A stretch of 41,281 nt of DNA from Bacteroidales bacterium (GTDB lineage: Bacteria; Bacteroidota; Bacteroidia; Bacteroidales; Bacteroidaceae), in assembly GCA_018064685.1 (NCBI GenBank), contig JAGHUS010000020.1:1-41281 (forward strand). Direction: 5' to 3'. Both the position numbers and the translations under genes were made by a program. Below are positions 7,830 through 16,342 of this stretch, in pieces. Numbering within the stretch: the first letter of the stretch is position 1; every line of letters starts with the position of its first letter. The notes beneath the pieces were generated by a model. That model saw nothing but the letters and a program-made list of their open reading frames with translations, was not told where the DNA came from and did not search any database.

Positions 7830-7964
7830 TGATTAACTTATTTTTTTATATTGCGTGCGTCAAAAAATCAATTTTGCAAAACGTCCTTTGCAATTTCAAA
7901 GCATATTTATCGTATTTGCACAGATTTAGCAGAATACAATCCTCTATAACAAGGGGAAGACAGC

Positions 7965-8948
7965 TTAACCGTCGGACGAGAACCTTGACTTGATATTCCG
8001 CATCAACCCGTCATATTTAGCCCTCTTCACGGCAGAACCCTTGAAGAGTGACTGATATTGTTCTGGGGTGAGTTGCTGCCAGTCGGTGGGAGTCATGCTG
8101 AGCAGTTCCTGACTGGGACGGAACTGCGGCTCGGCTGTGGGGGTGCCGTGCAGGTGCGGACAGGCCTTCGTGCAACGGTCGCAGCCATAGAAGGTGTCGC
8201 TCATCATGGCCTTTGCCTCGGCAGGTATGTCACCGCGATTCTCGATGGTGAGATAGCTGAGGCATCGGCGGGAGTCGAAGCAATGACTTTCGGGCCCCAA
8301 GACACCCCCTTCCAGGAGTTGGGGCTCGGTGATAGCCCCCATCGGACAGGCATCGATGCACTTGCTACAACGTCCGCAATGATTTGACATCGGCGAGTCG
8401 TAGGCATCCATCTCTTCCTGCACAAACAACTCACCCAGAAAGAATGTACTGCCTACATGCGGCACCACAAGCTGTGAGTGCTTGCCAATCCAGCCCAAGC
8501 CACACCGCCAAGCCCAATAACGTTCGGGGACAGGGGCTGTGTCGACAAAGCAACGGCCATGCAGACCAATGGCATCCATCAGCTGCGACATACGCTCTCG
8601 CAGCAAATCGTGATAGTCCCGTCCTTGCGCATACCAGGCAATGCCATCGGCAACACGCTCAGGAAAATAATTGAAGGCCAAGCTGATGACAGTGCGCGTA
8701 CCCTCCACCAGCAAACGCGGATCCATGCGTTTCTCGAAGTGATTTTCCAGATAATGCATGTCGGCCTGCCTCCCCTCGTCCAGCCACCGACGGTAGGCGT
8801 CGACATACCGCGCATCGACGGGTTCGGCAGGGGCCATACCGCAAAGGGCAAAACCCAGACGCCTGGCCTCTGCCTTCACACAATCACTCGCAATGGGCTT
8901 GTACGAAGGTGATGCAGCGGAATTCTCTTTTTGATTCTGCTCGTGCAT
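7965..8948 (-). CDS. queG: Epoxyqueuosine reductase
   Basis: QueG performs the last step of queuosine synthesis on tRNA, reducing epoxyqueuosine with a cobalamin cofactor and two [4Fe-4S] clusters. The 327 residues include the conserved VDTAP with the likely catalytic Asp at 136, WIGKHSQLV (153-161), ferredoxin-type cysteines C191-x2-C194-x2-C197-x3-C201 and the second set C256-x2-C259-x3-C263. It is shorter than the E. coli enzyme (379 residues) and lacks the C-terminal HEAT repeats, as in many Bacteroidota. It lies 138 nt downstream of the deacetylase gene and beyond its terminator, so it probably has its own promoter. Confidence 0.95.
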   Translation of the reverse strand: MHEQNQKENSAASPSYKPIASDCVKAEARRLGFALCGMAPAEPVDARYVDAYRRWLDEGRQADMHYLENHFEKRMDPRLLVEGTRTVISLAFNYFPERVADGIAWYAQGRDYHDLLRERMSQLMDAIGLHGRCFVDTAPVPERYWAWRCGLGWIGKHSQLVVPHVGSTFFLGELFVQEEMDAYDSPMSNHCGRCSKCIDACPMGAITEPQLLEGGVLGPESHCFDSRRCLSYLTIENRGDIPAEAKAMMSDTFYGCDRCTKACPHLHGTPTAEPQFRPSQELLSMTPTDWQQLTPEQYQSLFKGSAVKRAKYDGLMRNIKSRFSSDG

Positions 8949-9021
8949 GAGTCAGCGGAATAATTAGGATAGAAGAGAGAAGAAGCTAGAATGGAGAAAG
9001 AAGAATAGAGGGAGGAGAATG

Positions 9022-9078
9022 AAAAAAGAAGAATTAAGAATATGCAAATCTATTCTTCCCTCTTCTTTCTTAATTCTT
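9022..9078 (-). terminator. Terminator of the DUF2723-deacetylase operon
   Basis: On the minus strand AAGAATTAAGAA (complement of 9067-9078) pairs with TTCTTAATTCTT (complement of 9029-9040), followed by a U-rich run (complement of 9022-9028). It starts 9 nt past the deacetylase stop codon. Confidence 0.7.
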
Positions 9079-9086
9079 ACTCATGA

Positions 9087-9698
9087 TTAGTCGAACACCT
9101 TGAACTCATAGCCCTGGTCGCGCAACCACTGCAACGACTCGGGCAAGGCGCTTTTCAGTTTGTCGATACTCTTGACAGAGTCGTGAAAGGTGATGATGCT
9201 GCCATTGCGTGCATAGCGCTTCACGTTGTTGACAATATCTTCGGGCGTCATCCACTTACTGTAATCGCGCGTAACGAGGTCCCACATGATGATGCGGTAA
9301 CGCGAACTGAGACGCATATACTGCGAAGGCTTCATCCAGCCATGAGGCGGACGGAAGAGGTCGGTCTTGAGCAGGATATTGGCCTTGTCGGTATTGCGCA
9401 GATAGCGCCAACTCCACCATTTGAAGCCTCCGATGTGGTTGTAGGTATGGTTGCCTATACGGTGACCGCGCCGACGAACCTCCTCGAGCAGATGCGGATA
9501 CTTATGGGCATTGTCGCCCACCATAAAGAAGGTGGCCTTGATGCCAAAGTCGTCGAGCGTGTCGAGAATGAAAGGGGTTGCTTCAGGAATAGGACCATCG
9601 TCAAAGGTCAGATAGACTGACTTTTGACGATGATCCATTCGCCACGTGGCTCTGGGATAGAGCCAACGCAGGTAGATTGCAGGTTGTTCGATAAACAC
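9087..9698 (-). CDS. Polysaccharide deacetylase (NodB-type)
   Basis: This 203-residue protein is a compact carbohydrate esterase 4 domain. Motif 1 is TFDDGP with D33/D34, motif 2 is HTYNH with metal ligands H84 and H88, motif 3 is RPPHG (116-120), motif 4 holds WDLVTRDYSKW, and motif 5 is ITFHDS with H172. Enzymes of this family remove N-acetyl groups from peptidoglycan or other amino-sugar polymers. There is no signal peptide, so it may act inside the cell or on a membrane-bound precursor. It begins 15 nt after the stop codon of the large DUF2723 gene, so the two are almost certainly cotranscribed; a link to cell-surface glycan assembly is inferred from that pairing. Confidence 0.93.
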   Translation of the reverse strand: MFIEQPAIYLRWLYPRATWRMDHRQKSVYLTFDDGPIPEATPFILDTLDDFGIKATFFMVGDNAHKYPHLLEEVRRRGHRIGNHTYNHIGGFKWWSWRYLRNTDKANILLKTDLFRPPHGWMKPSQYMRLSSRYRIIMWDLVTRDYSKWMTPEDIVNNVKRYARNGSIITFHDSVKSIDKLKSALPESLQWLRDQGYEFKVFD

Positions 9699-9713
9699 GA
9701 GTTAGAGGCGTGT

Positions 9714-12700
9714 TTAGTAATACATGCCAGAGGCCTCATCCATGGCGTCCATGGGTGTAGTGCGAGTCTGGAAAGACATATAGGCACTGCCGAAGGCCTT
9801 CTCATACTCGGCATACTTGTTCGAACCCGTCTCCTTGAGAGCCTCAAGAGCCATATTAAACTGCATGAGGTAGTACTGGCACTCATCGGCATTCATGGCG
9901 AAGTCGTAACGCAGATACCAGTCGACATACTGGCGGACGTTGTGCAGCAAAGGCAAGAGGATATCCTCGGCCTTCTTCTTGTTGCCCAACTTAATCCATG
10001 CCTTAGCCATGTCGATACTACCGCTCATGTATGAATGAGGAACAGTAGTGGCGGGAAGTTCCTTCTCGGCCTTCTCCAACGCCTTTTTAGCCATATCGGT
10101 CTTACCTTCCTGCATCAAAGCCTGAATGAGGATAGAGAACATGCGACGGTGTGTGTTGGCCATACGCATGATGGTCTCGTCCACATAGAAGTCGGGATTG
10201 CTGAGGCCGCCGTACTTGAACTTATTCATCAAGTTGTCGTACATACGCTTGGTGTCGACACGCATGCCCGAATCCGAGGTGCTGAAGGGAGTGATGCGGT
10301 ATGCCAGACCCTCCTGTACGAAGTTGTTGCCCAGCGAACCGTAGTTGTCACCACCCACGGTGACGGCTACGTACATAGGACGCTTCCAGTTGCAGCCACG
10401 CAGCATCTCGTACATCATCATCTCTGACTTATACACTGCGCTCTTGCCAGAGAGCGAGATGTGCATCACATCGTTTATCAACGTGTCGGCAATCATCATG
10501 CCGCTCTCCTTCACAGCGTTCTTGTCCACCGTAATCTGCACGTCGTCAGTGGGGAAGATAGGACCGCGCACGTACTTAGCACGCCAGCGGGCCATCTCGG
10601 CCATTTGTCGGTATTGTCCTGCATTCTCACGGTTGCCGCTATAAGCAGCCTCCTCAGCTGCGCTGTCGTAGCTTGAAGCCAAAGACATTGCGTCATTGTA
10701 AAGGCGCTCCTTGAGTTCCTTGACCTTGGGATCCTTGTCCAGAATCCACTTGTCGATGATGGTACCCAACTCATAAGGATTGGCTCCCAGACTGCGCAGC
10801 ATCTCGGGATCGTTGGCGTATTCTTCCAGCACATCGTCCAGCACATTGGGCTCGACAATAACGTACTCGTTGGTGCCGGTGACATACTTCAGACGAGGCC
10901 AGCTGATGGGCAATGCAGGTGAGTCGTACGAGGGTCGCTTCATCTGGTCGATGTACCAGTCGGTCTGCAGATAAGAGAGGTTGCAGACACGGGCATCGGT
11001 ACGGAAGCCTTCGGTCTCCTGGTTGTACCAGAGGGGGAAGGTATCGTTATCGCCATTGGTGAAGATGATGGGGTTGCCTTCTTCCTGCAGTGACATCAGG
11101 TAGTTCTGACCGAAGTCACGACAGGTGTAACGTCCGCTGCGATCGTGGTCATCCCAGTTCTGCGCAGCCATCTGGATGGGCACGAGAACGCAGATTGCGG
11201 GAATGGCTGCAGCAATGACGGGCTGCTTCTTGAAGACCTTGTTCAGCCAGTCGGTGATGGCTGTAGCACCCAGACCAATCCAAATGGCAAAGGCGTAGAA
11301 CGAACCAGCATAAGCATAGTCACGCTCGCGAGGCTGCTGGGGTGTCTGGTTCAGGTACAGCACAATGGCCAGACCCGTCATGAAGAACAGGAAGAACACC
11401 ACCCAGAACTGCTTCACGCTTTCCTGCGAACGCAGAATCTGCCAGAAGAGACCGATGAGACCGAGGATGAGGGGCAGCATATAATATACGTTGTGTCCCT
11501 TGTTCTCCTTCAACTCGTCGGGCAACTGATCCTGAGGACCGAGTCGCATATCGTCGAAAGCAGAGATACCCGACAGCCAGTTGCCATGCTCAAGTTCGCC
11601 ATTGCCTTGGATATCGTTCTGACGACCGGCAAAGTTCCACATGAAGTAACGCATGTACATGTAGTTAATCTGGTAGCTGAAGAAGAACTTCAGATTATCC
11701 AAGAACGTGGGCACCTTGATGGTCTTCGTGCCCATATAAGGATCGTCAACCACTACGTCGCGTCCCGTAAAGTCATCGCCGAGAAGGCTCTTGTAGGCTG
11801 CTTCGTGGCGGTCGCTGTACATACGGGGGAAGAGCATGTTGACCTGATACTTGTAGTCCTTCTTGTGGTCGATGATGATATACTTGTCGGGCTCGTCGGC
11901 CGATTCCTTCTCCTTGCGTTGGTAGATGGCTGCGCCCTCGGACATTTTGGGGCTGCCATTCTCGTCGTAGGCGATGGGCGAGTTGAAGACCTGTCCGTAG
12001 AGCAAAGGACGGTCGCCATACTGCTCGCGGCCAAGGTACTCACCCAGTGTAAAGATATCCTCGGGCGAGTTCTGGTCCATAGGTGTGTTGGCACTACTGC
12101 GGATGACGATGACGGCATACGAACTGTAGCCAATCATGATGAGCAGCATGCACAACAGCGAGGTGTTCTTGAAACGGGCTGACACGAGGTCCTTCCACCA
12201 CAGACAAACGGCCAGAGCACCCAGAACAAGAAAGCCGATAAAGATGCTAGAGCCGCCATGGCCATAGAAGGGAATACCCAAGAGACCGACGCTCAACAGG
12301 TAGGCCACATTGCCACGGGTCTTGCTCTTTCCGGTATTGGACTCCCAAATGGCCCACAGCACAACGCCCACCAACACGATGAGGTAGATGATAAGGCCAG
12401 TGTTGAAACTGCAGCCAAGCGTATTGACGAAGAGCAGTTCGAACCAGCCACCCACCTTCACGATGCCAGGCACGATGCCATAAAGCACCACTGCAACCAG
12501 GGCGCAACTGATAGCCAATGCCATCAACGTGCCCTTGACATTGGCATTGGGGAACTTACGATAGTAATAGATAAGCACCAATGCGGGCAGACAGAGCAGG
12601 TTGAGCAAGTGCACACCGATACTCAAACCCGTCATATAGGCAATGAGGATAAGCCAGCGGTCGCTGTGAGGCTCGTCGGCATGGTCCTCCCACTTCAGCA

Positions 12701-13202
12701 TCAACCACACAACAAGGGCTGTGAACAACGAAGAGTAGGCATACACCTCACCCTCGACAGCCGAGAACCAGAACGTGTCGCTCCAGCAATAAGCCAAAGC
12801 TCCGACAGTGGCACTAACCTGAGTAGTAATGAGTTGCGCAGTGGTTATCTCTTGCGGAATGGTACTGCCACCAGCAGGCGTCTTGCATACCAGACGGCGT
12901 ACAAGGTGCGAGATAGTCCAATAGAGGAACAAAATACACAGGGCGCTGAACAAGGCCGACATGATATTCACCATCTTGGCCACATCGGCAGGGTCGCTCA
13001 CAAACTGTGAGAAGAGGTTTGCCGTCAACATAAAGAAGGGTGCGCCTGGGGGATGACCAACCTCCAGCTTATAGCCGGTGGTAATAAACTCAGGGCAATC
13101 CCAGAAACTTGCGGTGGGCTCCACGGTACTGCAGTAAGTCCATGCTGCCACAGCAAAAATAAGCCAACCCATCAGGTTGTCTACTAGTCTGAAACGCTTC
13201 AT
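9714..13202 (-). CDS. DUF2723 multi-pass membrane protein, GT-C-like
   Basis: This 1162-residue protein carries the DUF2723 signature: a first membrane helix (about 10-28) followed by EPTASFWDCPEF (28-39) and GHPPGAPFF (49-57). Many more hydrophobic helices follow up to about residue 640, including a second cluster from about 560. The C-terminal half is soluble and ends with helical, TPR-like repeats (about 1030-1140). The eukaryotic relative TMEM260 is an O-mannosyltransferase (GT117), so a GT-C glycosyltransferase using a lipid-linked donor is a reasonable inference. W34-D35-C-P-E38 would be near the active site. It heads an operon with a polysaccharide deacetylase and has a good promoter at 13241-13272. 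Confidence 0.93.
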   Translation of the reverse strand: MKRFRLVDNLMGWLIFAVAAWTYCSTVEPTASFWDCPEFITTGYKLEVGHPPGAPFFMLTANLFSQFVSDPADVAKMVNIMSALFSALCILFLYWTISHLVRRLVCKTPAGGSTIPQEITTAQLITTQVSATVGALAYCWSDTFWFSAVEGEVYAYSSLFTALVVWLMLKWEDHADEPHSDRWLILIAYMTGLSIGVHLLNLLCLPALVLIYYYRKFPNANVKGTLMALAISCALVAVVLYGIVPGIVKVGGWFELLFVNTLGCSFNTGLIIYLIVLVGVVLWAIWESNTGKSKTRGNVAYLLSVGLLGIPFYGHGGSSIFIGFLVLGALAVCLWWKDLVSARFKNTSLLCMLLIMIGYSSYAVIVIRSSANTPMDQNSPEDIFTLGEYLGREQYGDRPLLYGQVFNSPIAYDENGSPKMSEGAAIYQRKEKESADEPDKYIIIDHKKDYKYQVNMLFPRMYSDRHEAAYKSLLGDDFTGRDVVVDDPYMGTKTIKVPTFLDNLKFFFSYQINYMYMRYFMWNFAGRQNDIQGNGELEHGNWLSGISAFDDMRLGPQDQLPDELKENKGHNVYYMLPLILGLIGLFWQILRSQESVKQFWVVFFLFFMTGLAIVLYLNQTPQQPRERDYAYAGSFYAFAIWIGLGATAITDWLNKVFKKQPVIAAAIPAICVLVPIQMAAQNWDDHDRSGRYTCRDFGQNYLMSLQEEGNPIIFTNGDNDTFPLWYNQETEGFRTDARVCNLSYLQTDWYIDQMKRPSYDSPALPISWPRLKYVTGTNEYVIVEPNVLDDVLEEYANDPEMLRSLGANPYELGTIIDKWILDKDPKVKELKERLYNDAMSLASSYDSAAEEAAYSGNRENAGQYRQMAEMARWRAKYVRGPIFPTDDVQITVDKNAVKESGMMIADTLINDVMHISLSGKSAVYKSEMMMYEMLRGCNWKRPMYVAVTVGGDNYGSLGNNFVQEGLAYRITPFSTSDSGMRVDTKRMYDNLMNKFKYGGLSNPDFYVDETIMRMANTHRRMFSILIQALMQEGKTDMAKKALEKAEKELPATTVPHSYMSGSIDMAKAWIKLGNKKKAEDILLPLLHNVRQYVDWYLRYDFAMNADECQYYLMQFNMALEALKETGSNKYAEYEKAFGSAYMSFQTRTTPMDAMDEASGMYY

Positions 13203-13240
13203 TTATTATTTGTTTATTTGATAAGTATACTTTTCGGCTG

Positions 13241-13272
13241 CAAAATTAAGCCATTTCTATAAGAAAAACAAA
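13241..13272 (-). promoter_or_regulatory. Promoter for the DUF2723 operon
   Basis: On the minus strand TTTG (13269-13272), 20 nt, then TAATTTTG (13241-13248): a full match to the Bacteroidota consensus. Confidence 0.8.
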
Positions 13273-13301
13273 TTTATTAGCACAATTTAGGTTTTCGCCC
13301 A

Positions 13302-13337
13302 CATCGCTTTGATTCTTTTGGGGCTATCAAAGCGATG
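13302..13337 (-). terminator. Hairpin over the 3' end of the YqaA-like gene
   Basis: CATCGCTTTGA (13302-13312) and TCAAAGCGATG (13327-13337) form a perfect 11-bp stem with a 14-nt loop. The stop codon lies within the stem. No U-run follows, so it may be a 3'-end stabiliser rather than a classical terminator. Confidence 0.5.
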
Positions 13338-13776
13338 AAACGCAGAATATGAGGATGGCATAACGCGCTGCCTTTCCAATGAAGATGGTCAGAAGAGACA
13401 TCCACGGATTCAGACGCATATAGCCCATCATAACGGCAATGGCACTGCCCAATATAGGAACGAAACAGAGCACACCGGCCCACGCTCCGTATTTCTGCAA
13501 GAGTCGCTCGTTCCGTGCTCGCTTGTCGGGATTCTTAGGCATGAGCCGTTCGCGCCACGACTCCTTACCCACTCTGCCTATACCGTAATTGAACATACTA
13601 CCGCCCACATTACCTATTGTAGCAGAGACAAAGAGGGGAAGTGGTTCGGCTCCACCCACCTGCAGCATCACCATGACCGTCTCACTACTGAACGGAAAGA
13701 CACTACCCGCAATGAAGGCGGCCACAAACATGCCCAGATAACCGTACTGGACCAGAAAATCAACAAATGACTCCAA
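13327..13776 (-). CDS. YqaA/DedA-family membrane protein
   Basis: This 149-residue protein has the YqaA pattern of the SNARE-associated (VTT/DedA) superfamily: a first re-entrant or membrane helix GYLGMFVAAFIAGSVFPFSSE (about 12-32), the glycine-rich ATIGNVGGSMFNYGIGR (about 52-68), a polar loop with a WRERLMP motif, and two more helices containing F-VPILGSAIAVMMGYMRLNPW. DedA-type proteins take part in lipid flipping or proton-linked transport; the exact job of YqaA proteins is not known. The gene follows the 321-residue membrane protein after a 105-nt spacer with 9-bp repeats. Confidence 0.85.
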   Translation of the reverse strand: MESFVDFLVQYGYLGMFVAAFIAGSVFPFSSETVMVMLQVGGAEPLPLFVSATIGNVGGSMFNYGIGRVGKESWRERLMPKNPDKRARNERLLQKYGAWAGVLCFVPILGSAIAVMMGYMRLNPWMSLLTIFIGKAARYAILIFCVSSL

Positions 13777-13818
13777 GTGATGTGATAGTTAAGAGTTGGT
13801 ATATCTATAATGAATGTC

Positions 13819-13854
13819 CAGAATGGACAGAATGAACAGAATGGGCAGAATGGG
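13819..13854. repeat. 9-bp tandem repeat (4 units)
   Basis: Four units CAGAATGGA, CAGAATGAA, CAGAATGGG, CAGAATGGG occur in exact 9-bp register between two minus-strand genes, beginning 28 nt downstream of the stop codon of the gene at 13882-14847. Confidence 0.8.
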
Positions 13855-13881
13855 CACTGACCCTGAATCAGACCAAGGCAG

Positions 13882-14847
13882 CTACACAAACCAGAAAAGA
13901 TTAAGATAGCCTAATGCACAGAATCCCAAGAAGGAAAGGACGAAAAGCGCATTGGTAAACCAAGAACTGGTCAGTGCAAAGAAATGGGCGATGAGAGGCG
14001 ATGAGGTGACAAGGAGCATGGGCATCCACTCGTCGAGATGCTGAGGCTGCGCGCCAACGAAGGCTTCGATAAGCACAAACTGACACACAAAGGCATACAG
14101 GAGCATTCGTGTCTGAATCTTGTCGTTATAGCTGGTAGCAAGATAATGCCACATACCTACCAAGCCCAAGAAGGAGACGAAGCCCCAAGAGGCTATCTGC
14201 GATATACTGAGTGACAGATAGGAATTGACATCAAGATAGGTGTACGTCGTCAGCACTGCAAGCCATTGCTGAATGGCTGCATAGTCATCGACCACCACCC
14301 AATAGGCACCCCATGCAGCAAGGGGAAGCGAACAGCCTATCAAAGCAGCAAAGAAGGTGCGCAGTGTGGTACTGCGAAGAAAGAACGTCTGATGCCAAAG
14401 GAAGATGGGCAGGAAGCACACCATGTGAGGCACAAAGATACTGCCCAAACCTATCATCAAGGCATAATGGAAGGTACTCACCTCGCAGCCACGTCGCTGA
14501 TAGGTACTAAACAACTGATAATAAGCCACCGACAAGCACAACACCGCCACAAGACTAGGCGAGTAGGTGTGCAGGACAGGAATGGTGGACACGCACACAA
14601 GCCAGACGGACGAGACCATGCGGCTCCTCACACGAATGAGCATGTTCACATTGTTCATCTCGACAAGCGCATACGTCGTCAGTGCCACAATGCCCAAGGC
14701 TATGAGATGAGAACGTTCGAAAGAGCTCGAAACAGAGTCGGCATCTTGAGCCAAAGGGAACCACCACAGCAGTACTGCCACTACAGCACATACGGGCAGT
14801 GTAAAAACACTACCCGATATGTGATTCTGTAGTCTATCTCTTCTCAT
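13882..14847 (-). CDS. Hypothetical polytopic membrane protein
   Basis: This 321-residue protein is mostly hydrophobic, with about nine predicted membrane helices spaced through its length (for example 16-32, 48-60, 80-96, 100-112, 130-150, 160-180, 210-230, 245-265 and 285-320). It resembles DUF6427-type membrane proteins of Bacteroidota in size, topology and position near purine genes and DUF2723 genes, but I cannot confirm the family. No catalytic motif is visible. It starts 69 nt after the purD stop codon on the same strand and may be cotranscribed with it. Confidence 0.75.
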   Translation of the reverse strand: MRRDRLQNHISGSVFTLPVCAVVAVLLWWFPLAQDADSVSSSFERSHLIALGIVALTTYALVEMNNVNMLIRVRSRMVSSVWLVCVSTIPVLHTYSPSLVAVLCLSVAYYQLFSTYQRRGCEVSTFHYALMIGLGSIFVPHMVCFLPIFLWHQTFFLRSTTLRTFFAALIGCSLPLAAWGAYWVVVDDYAAIQQWLAVLTTYTYLDVNSYLSLSISQIASWGFVSFLGLVGMWHYLATSYNDKIQTRMLLYAFVCQFVLIEAFVGAQPQHLDEWMPMLLVTSSPLIAHFFALTSSWFTNALFVLSFLGFCALGYLNLFWFV

Positions 14848-14916
14848 TATAATAATATAATGTACGCGCGAAAAGTCCTACCCTAGCTTCGCAACATTGG
14901 CAGGAGAATAAAAATA

Positions 14917-16221
14917 TTACAGATCCTGACCGATGTCGTGACGATAGTATTTGCCCTGGAACTGGATCTTCTCCACTTCCTGCATGCTATGAGCCAATGC
15001 CTCGGCCTTGTCCTTGCCATAACTGCTCACGGCAATGACACGACCACCGGCGGTCACAACCTGACCGTCTTTCAATGCGGTTCCGGCATGGAAGACGATG
15101 CTGCCCTCCACGTCATTGATACCTGTCATGGGGAAGCCCTTTTCATAAGCCTCGGGATAACCACCACTAACGAGCATCACGCAGACAGCGCTACGGTCGT
15201 CGAACTCGATGGTCTTCTGACCCAAAGTCTGAGTGGCTACGCCTTCGAGCAGATCTACGAGGTCGCTCTTGATGCGCAGCATGACGCTCTCGGTCTCGGG
15301 GTCGCCCATACGTACATTATATTCAATGACCTTGGGATCGCCATCCACATTGATCAAACCAAAGAAGATGAAGCCCTTGTAGTCGATGCCTTCGGCAGCC
15401 AGACCCTCCACGGTGGGACGGATGATGCGATCCTCTACCTTCTTCATCCAAGCCTCATCGGCAAAAGGCACGGGACTAACCGAACCCATACCACCGGTAT
15501 TCAGACCGGTGTCACCCTCGCCAATACGCTTGTAGTCCTTAGCCTCGGGCAGAATGACGTAGTCCTTGCCATCGGTCAGCACGAAGACACTGCACTCGAT
15601 GCCACTCATGAACTCCTCGATGACCACGCGGCTGCTGGCACCGCCAAACATACCGCCCAGCATCTCCTCGAGTTCCTTCTCGGCCTCCTCGAGTGTGGGG
15701 AGAATCAGTACACCCTTACCGGCACAAAGACCATCAGCCTTCAGCACGTAGGGAGCCTTCAAGGTCTTGAGGAAAGCCTTACCCTCTTCGAGTGTCTCGC
15801 CCGTGAAGGTCTGATAGGCAGCGGTGGGGATGTTATGACGCATCATGAAGGCTTTGGCAAAGTCCTTTGAACCTTCCAGCACAGCGCCCTGCTTTGAGGG
15901 ACCGATAACGGGAACGTTCTTCAACTGCTCGTCAGCCTTGAAGTAGTCGTAGATACCCTTCACGAGAGGATCCTCGGGACCCACAACAACCATGTCGATG
16001 CCCTTCTCCAGCACGAATGCCTTGATGGCAGCAAAGTCATCAGCCTTCATAGCTACGTTCTCGGTGACACACTGAGGTGTGCAAGTACAACCGGCACATG
16101 GCATACCTGCCGTTCCCGCATTGCCGGGAGCCACATACAATTTCTCTACCTTCTTGCTCTGAGCAATTTTCCAAGCCAGGGCGTGCTCACGGCCGCCGCT
16201 TCCTAACAACAATAATTTCAT
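14917..16221 (-). CDS. purD: Phosphoribosylamine-glycine ligase
   Basis: PurD joins 5-phosphoribosylamine and glycine using ATP, the second step of purine synthesis. The N-terminal [18 protein letters not shown] is diagnostic. ATP-grasp features follow: [28 protein letters not shown] and metal-binding [13 protein letters not shown] start the gene at 16221, giving 434 residues, because AAGGA precedes this ATG and the family begins here; an in-frame upstream ATG at 16284 would add 21 unrelated residues. A short insert rich in cysteine ([20 protein letters not shown]) lies after the N-terminal glycine motif and is longer than in E. coli. Confidence 0.97.
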   Translation of the reverse strand: MKLLLLGSGGREHALAWKIAQSKKVEKLYVAPGNAGTAGMPCAGCTCTPQCVTENVAMKADDFAAIKAFVLEKGIDMVVVGPEDPLVKGIYDYFKADEQLKNVPVIGPSKQGAVLEGSKDFAKAFMMRHNIPTAAYQTFTGETLEEGKAFLKTLKAPYVLKADGLCAGKGVLILPTLEEAEKELEEMLGGMFGGASSRVVIEEFMSGIECSVFVLTDGKDYVILPEAKDYKRIGEGDTGLNTGGMGSVSPVPFADEAWMKKVEDRIIRPTVEGLAAEGIDYKGFIFFGLINVDGDPKVIEYNVRMGDPETESVMLRIKSDLVDLLEGVATQTLGQKTIEFDDRSAVCVMLVSGGYPEAYEKGFPMTGINDVEGSIVFHAGTALKDGQVVTAGGRVIAVSSYGKDKAEALAHSMQEVEKIQFQGKYYRHDIGQDL

Positions 16222-16342
16222 ATCCTTATTTTTATTATGATCTATATACAAATAGCAAACGCAGTTATGAGTTATCTGCTCCATCAGCCCCTAAAGGAGG
16301 AAAGAAGCAACGCGCAGCCAACTATGAACTATGAATTATGAA

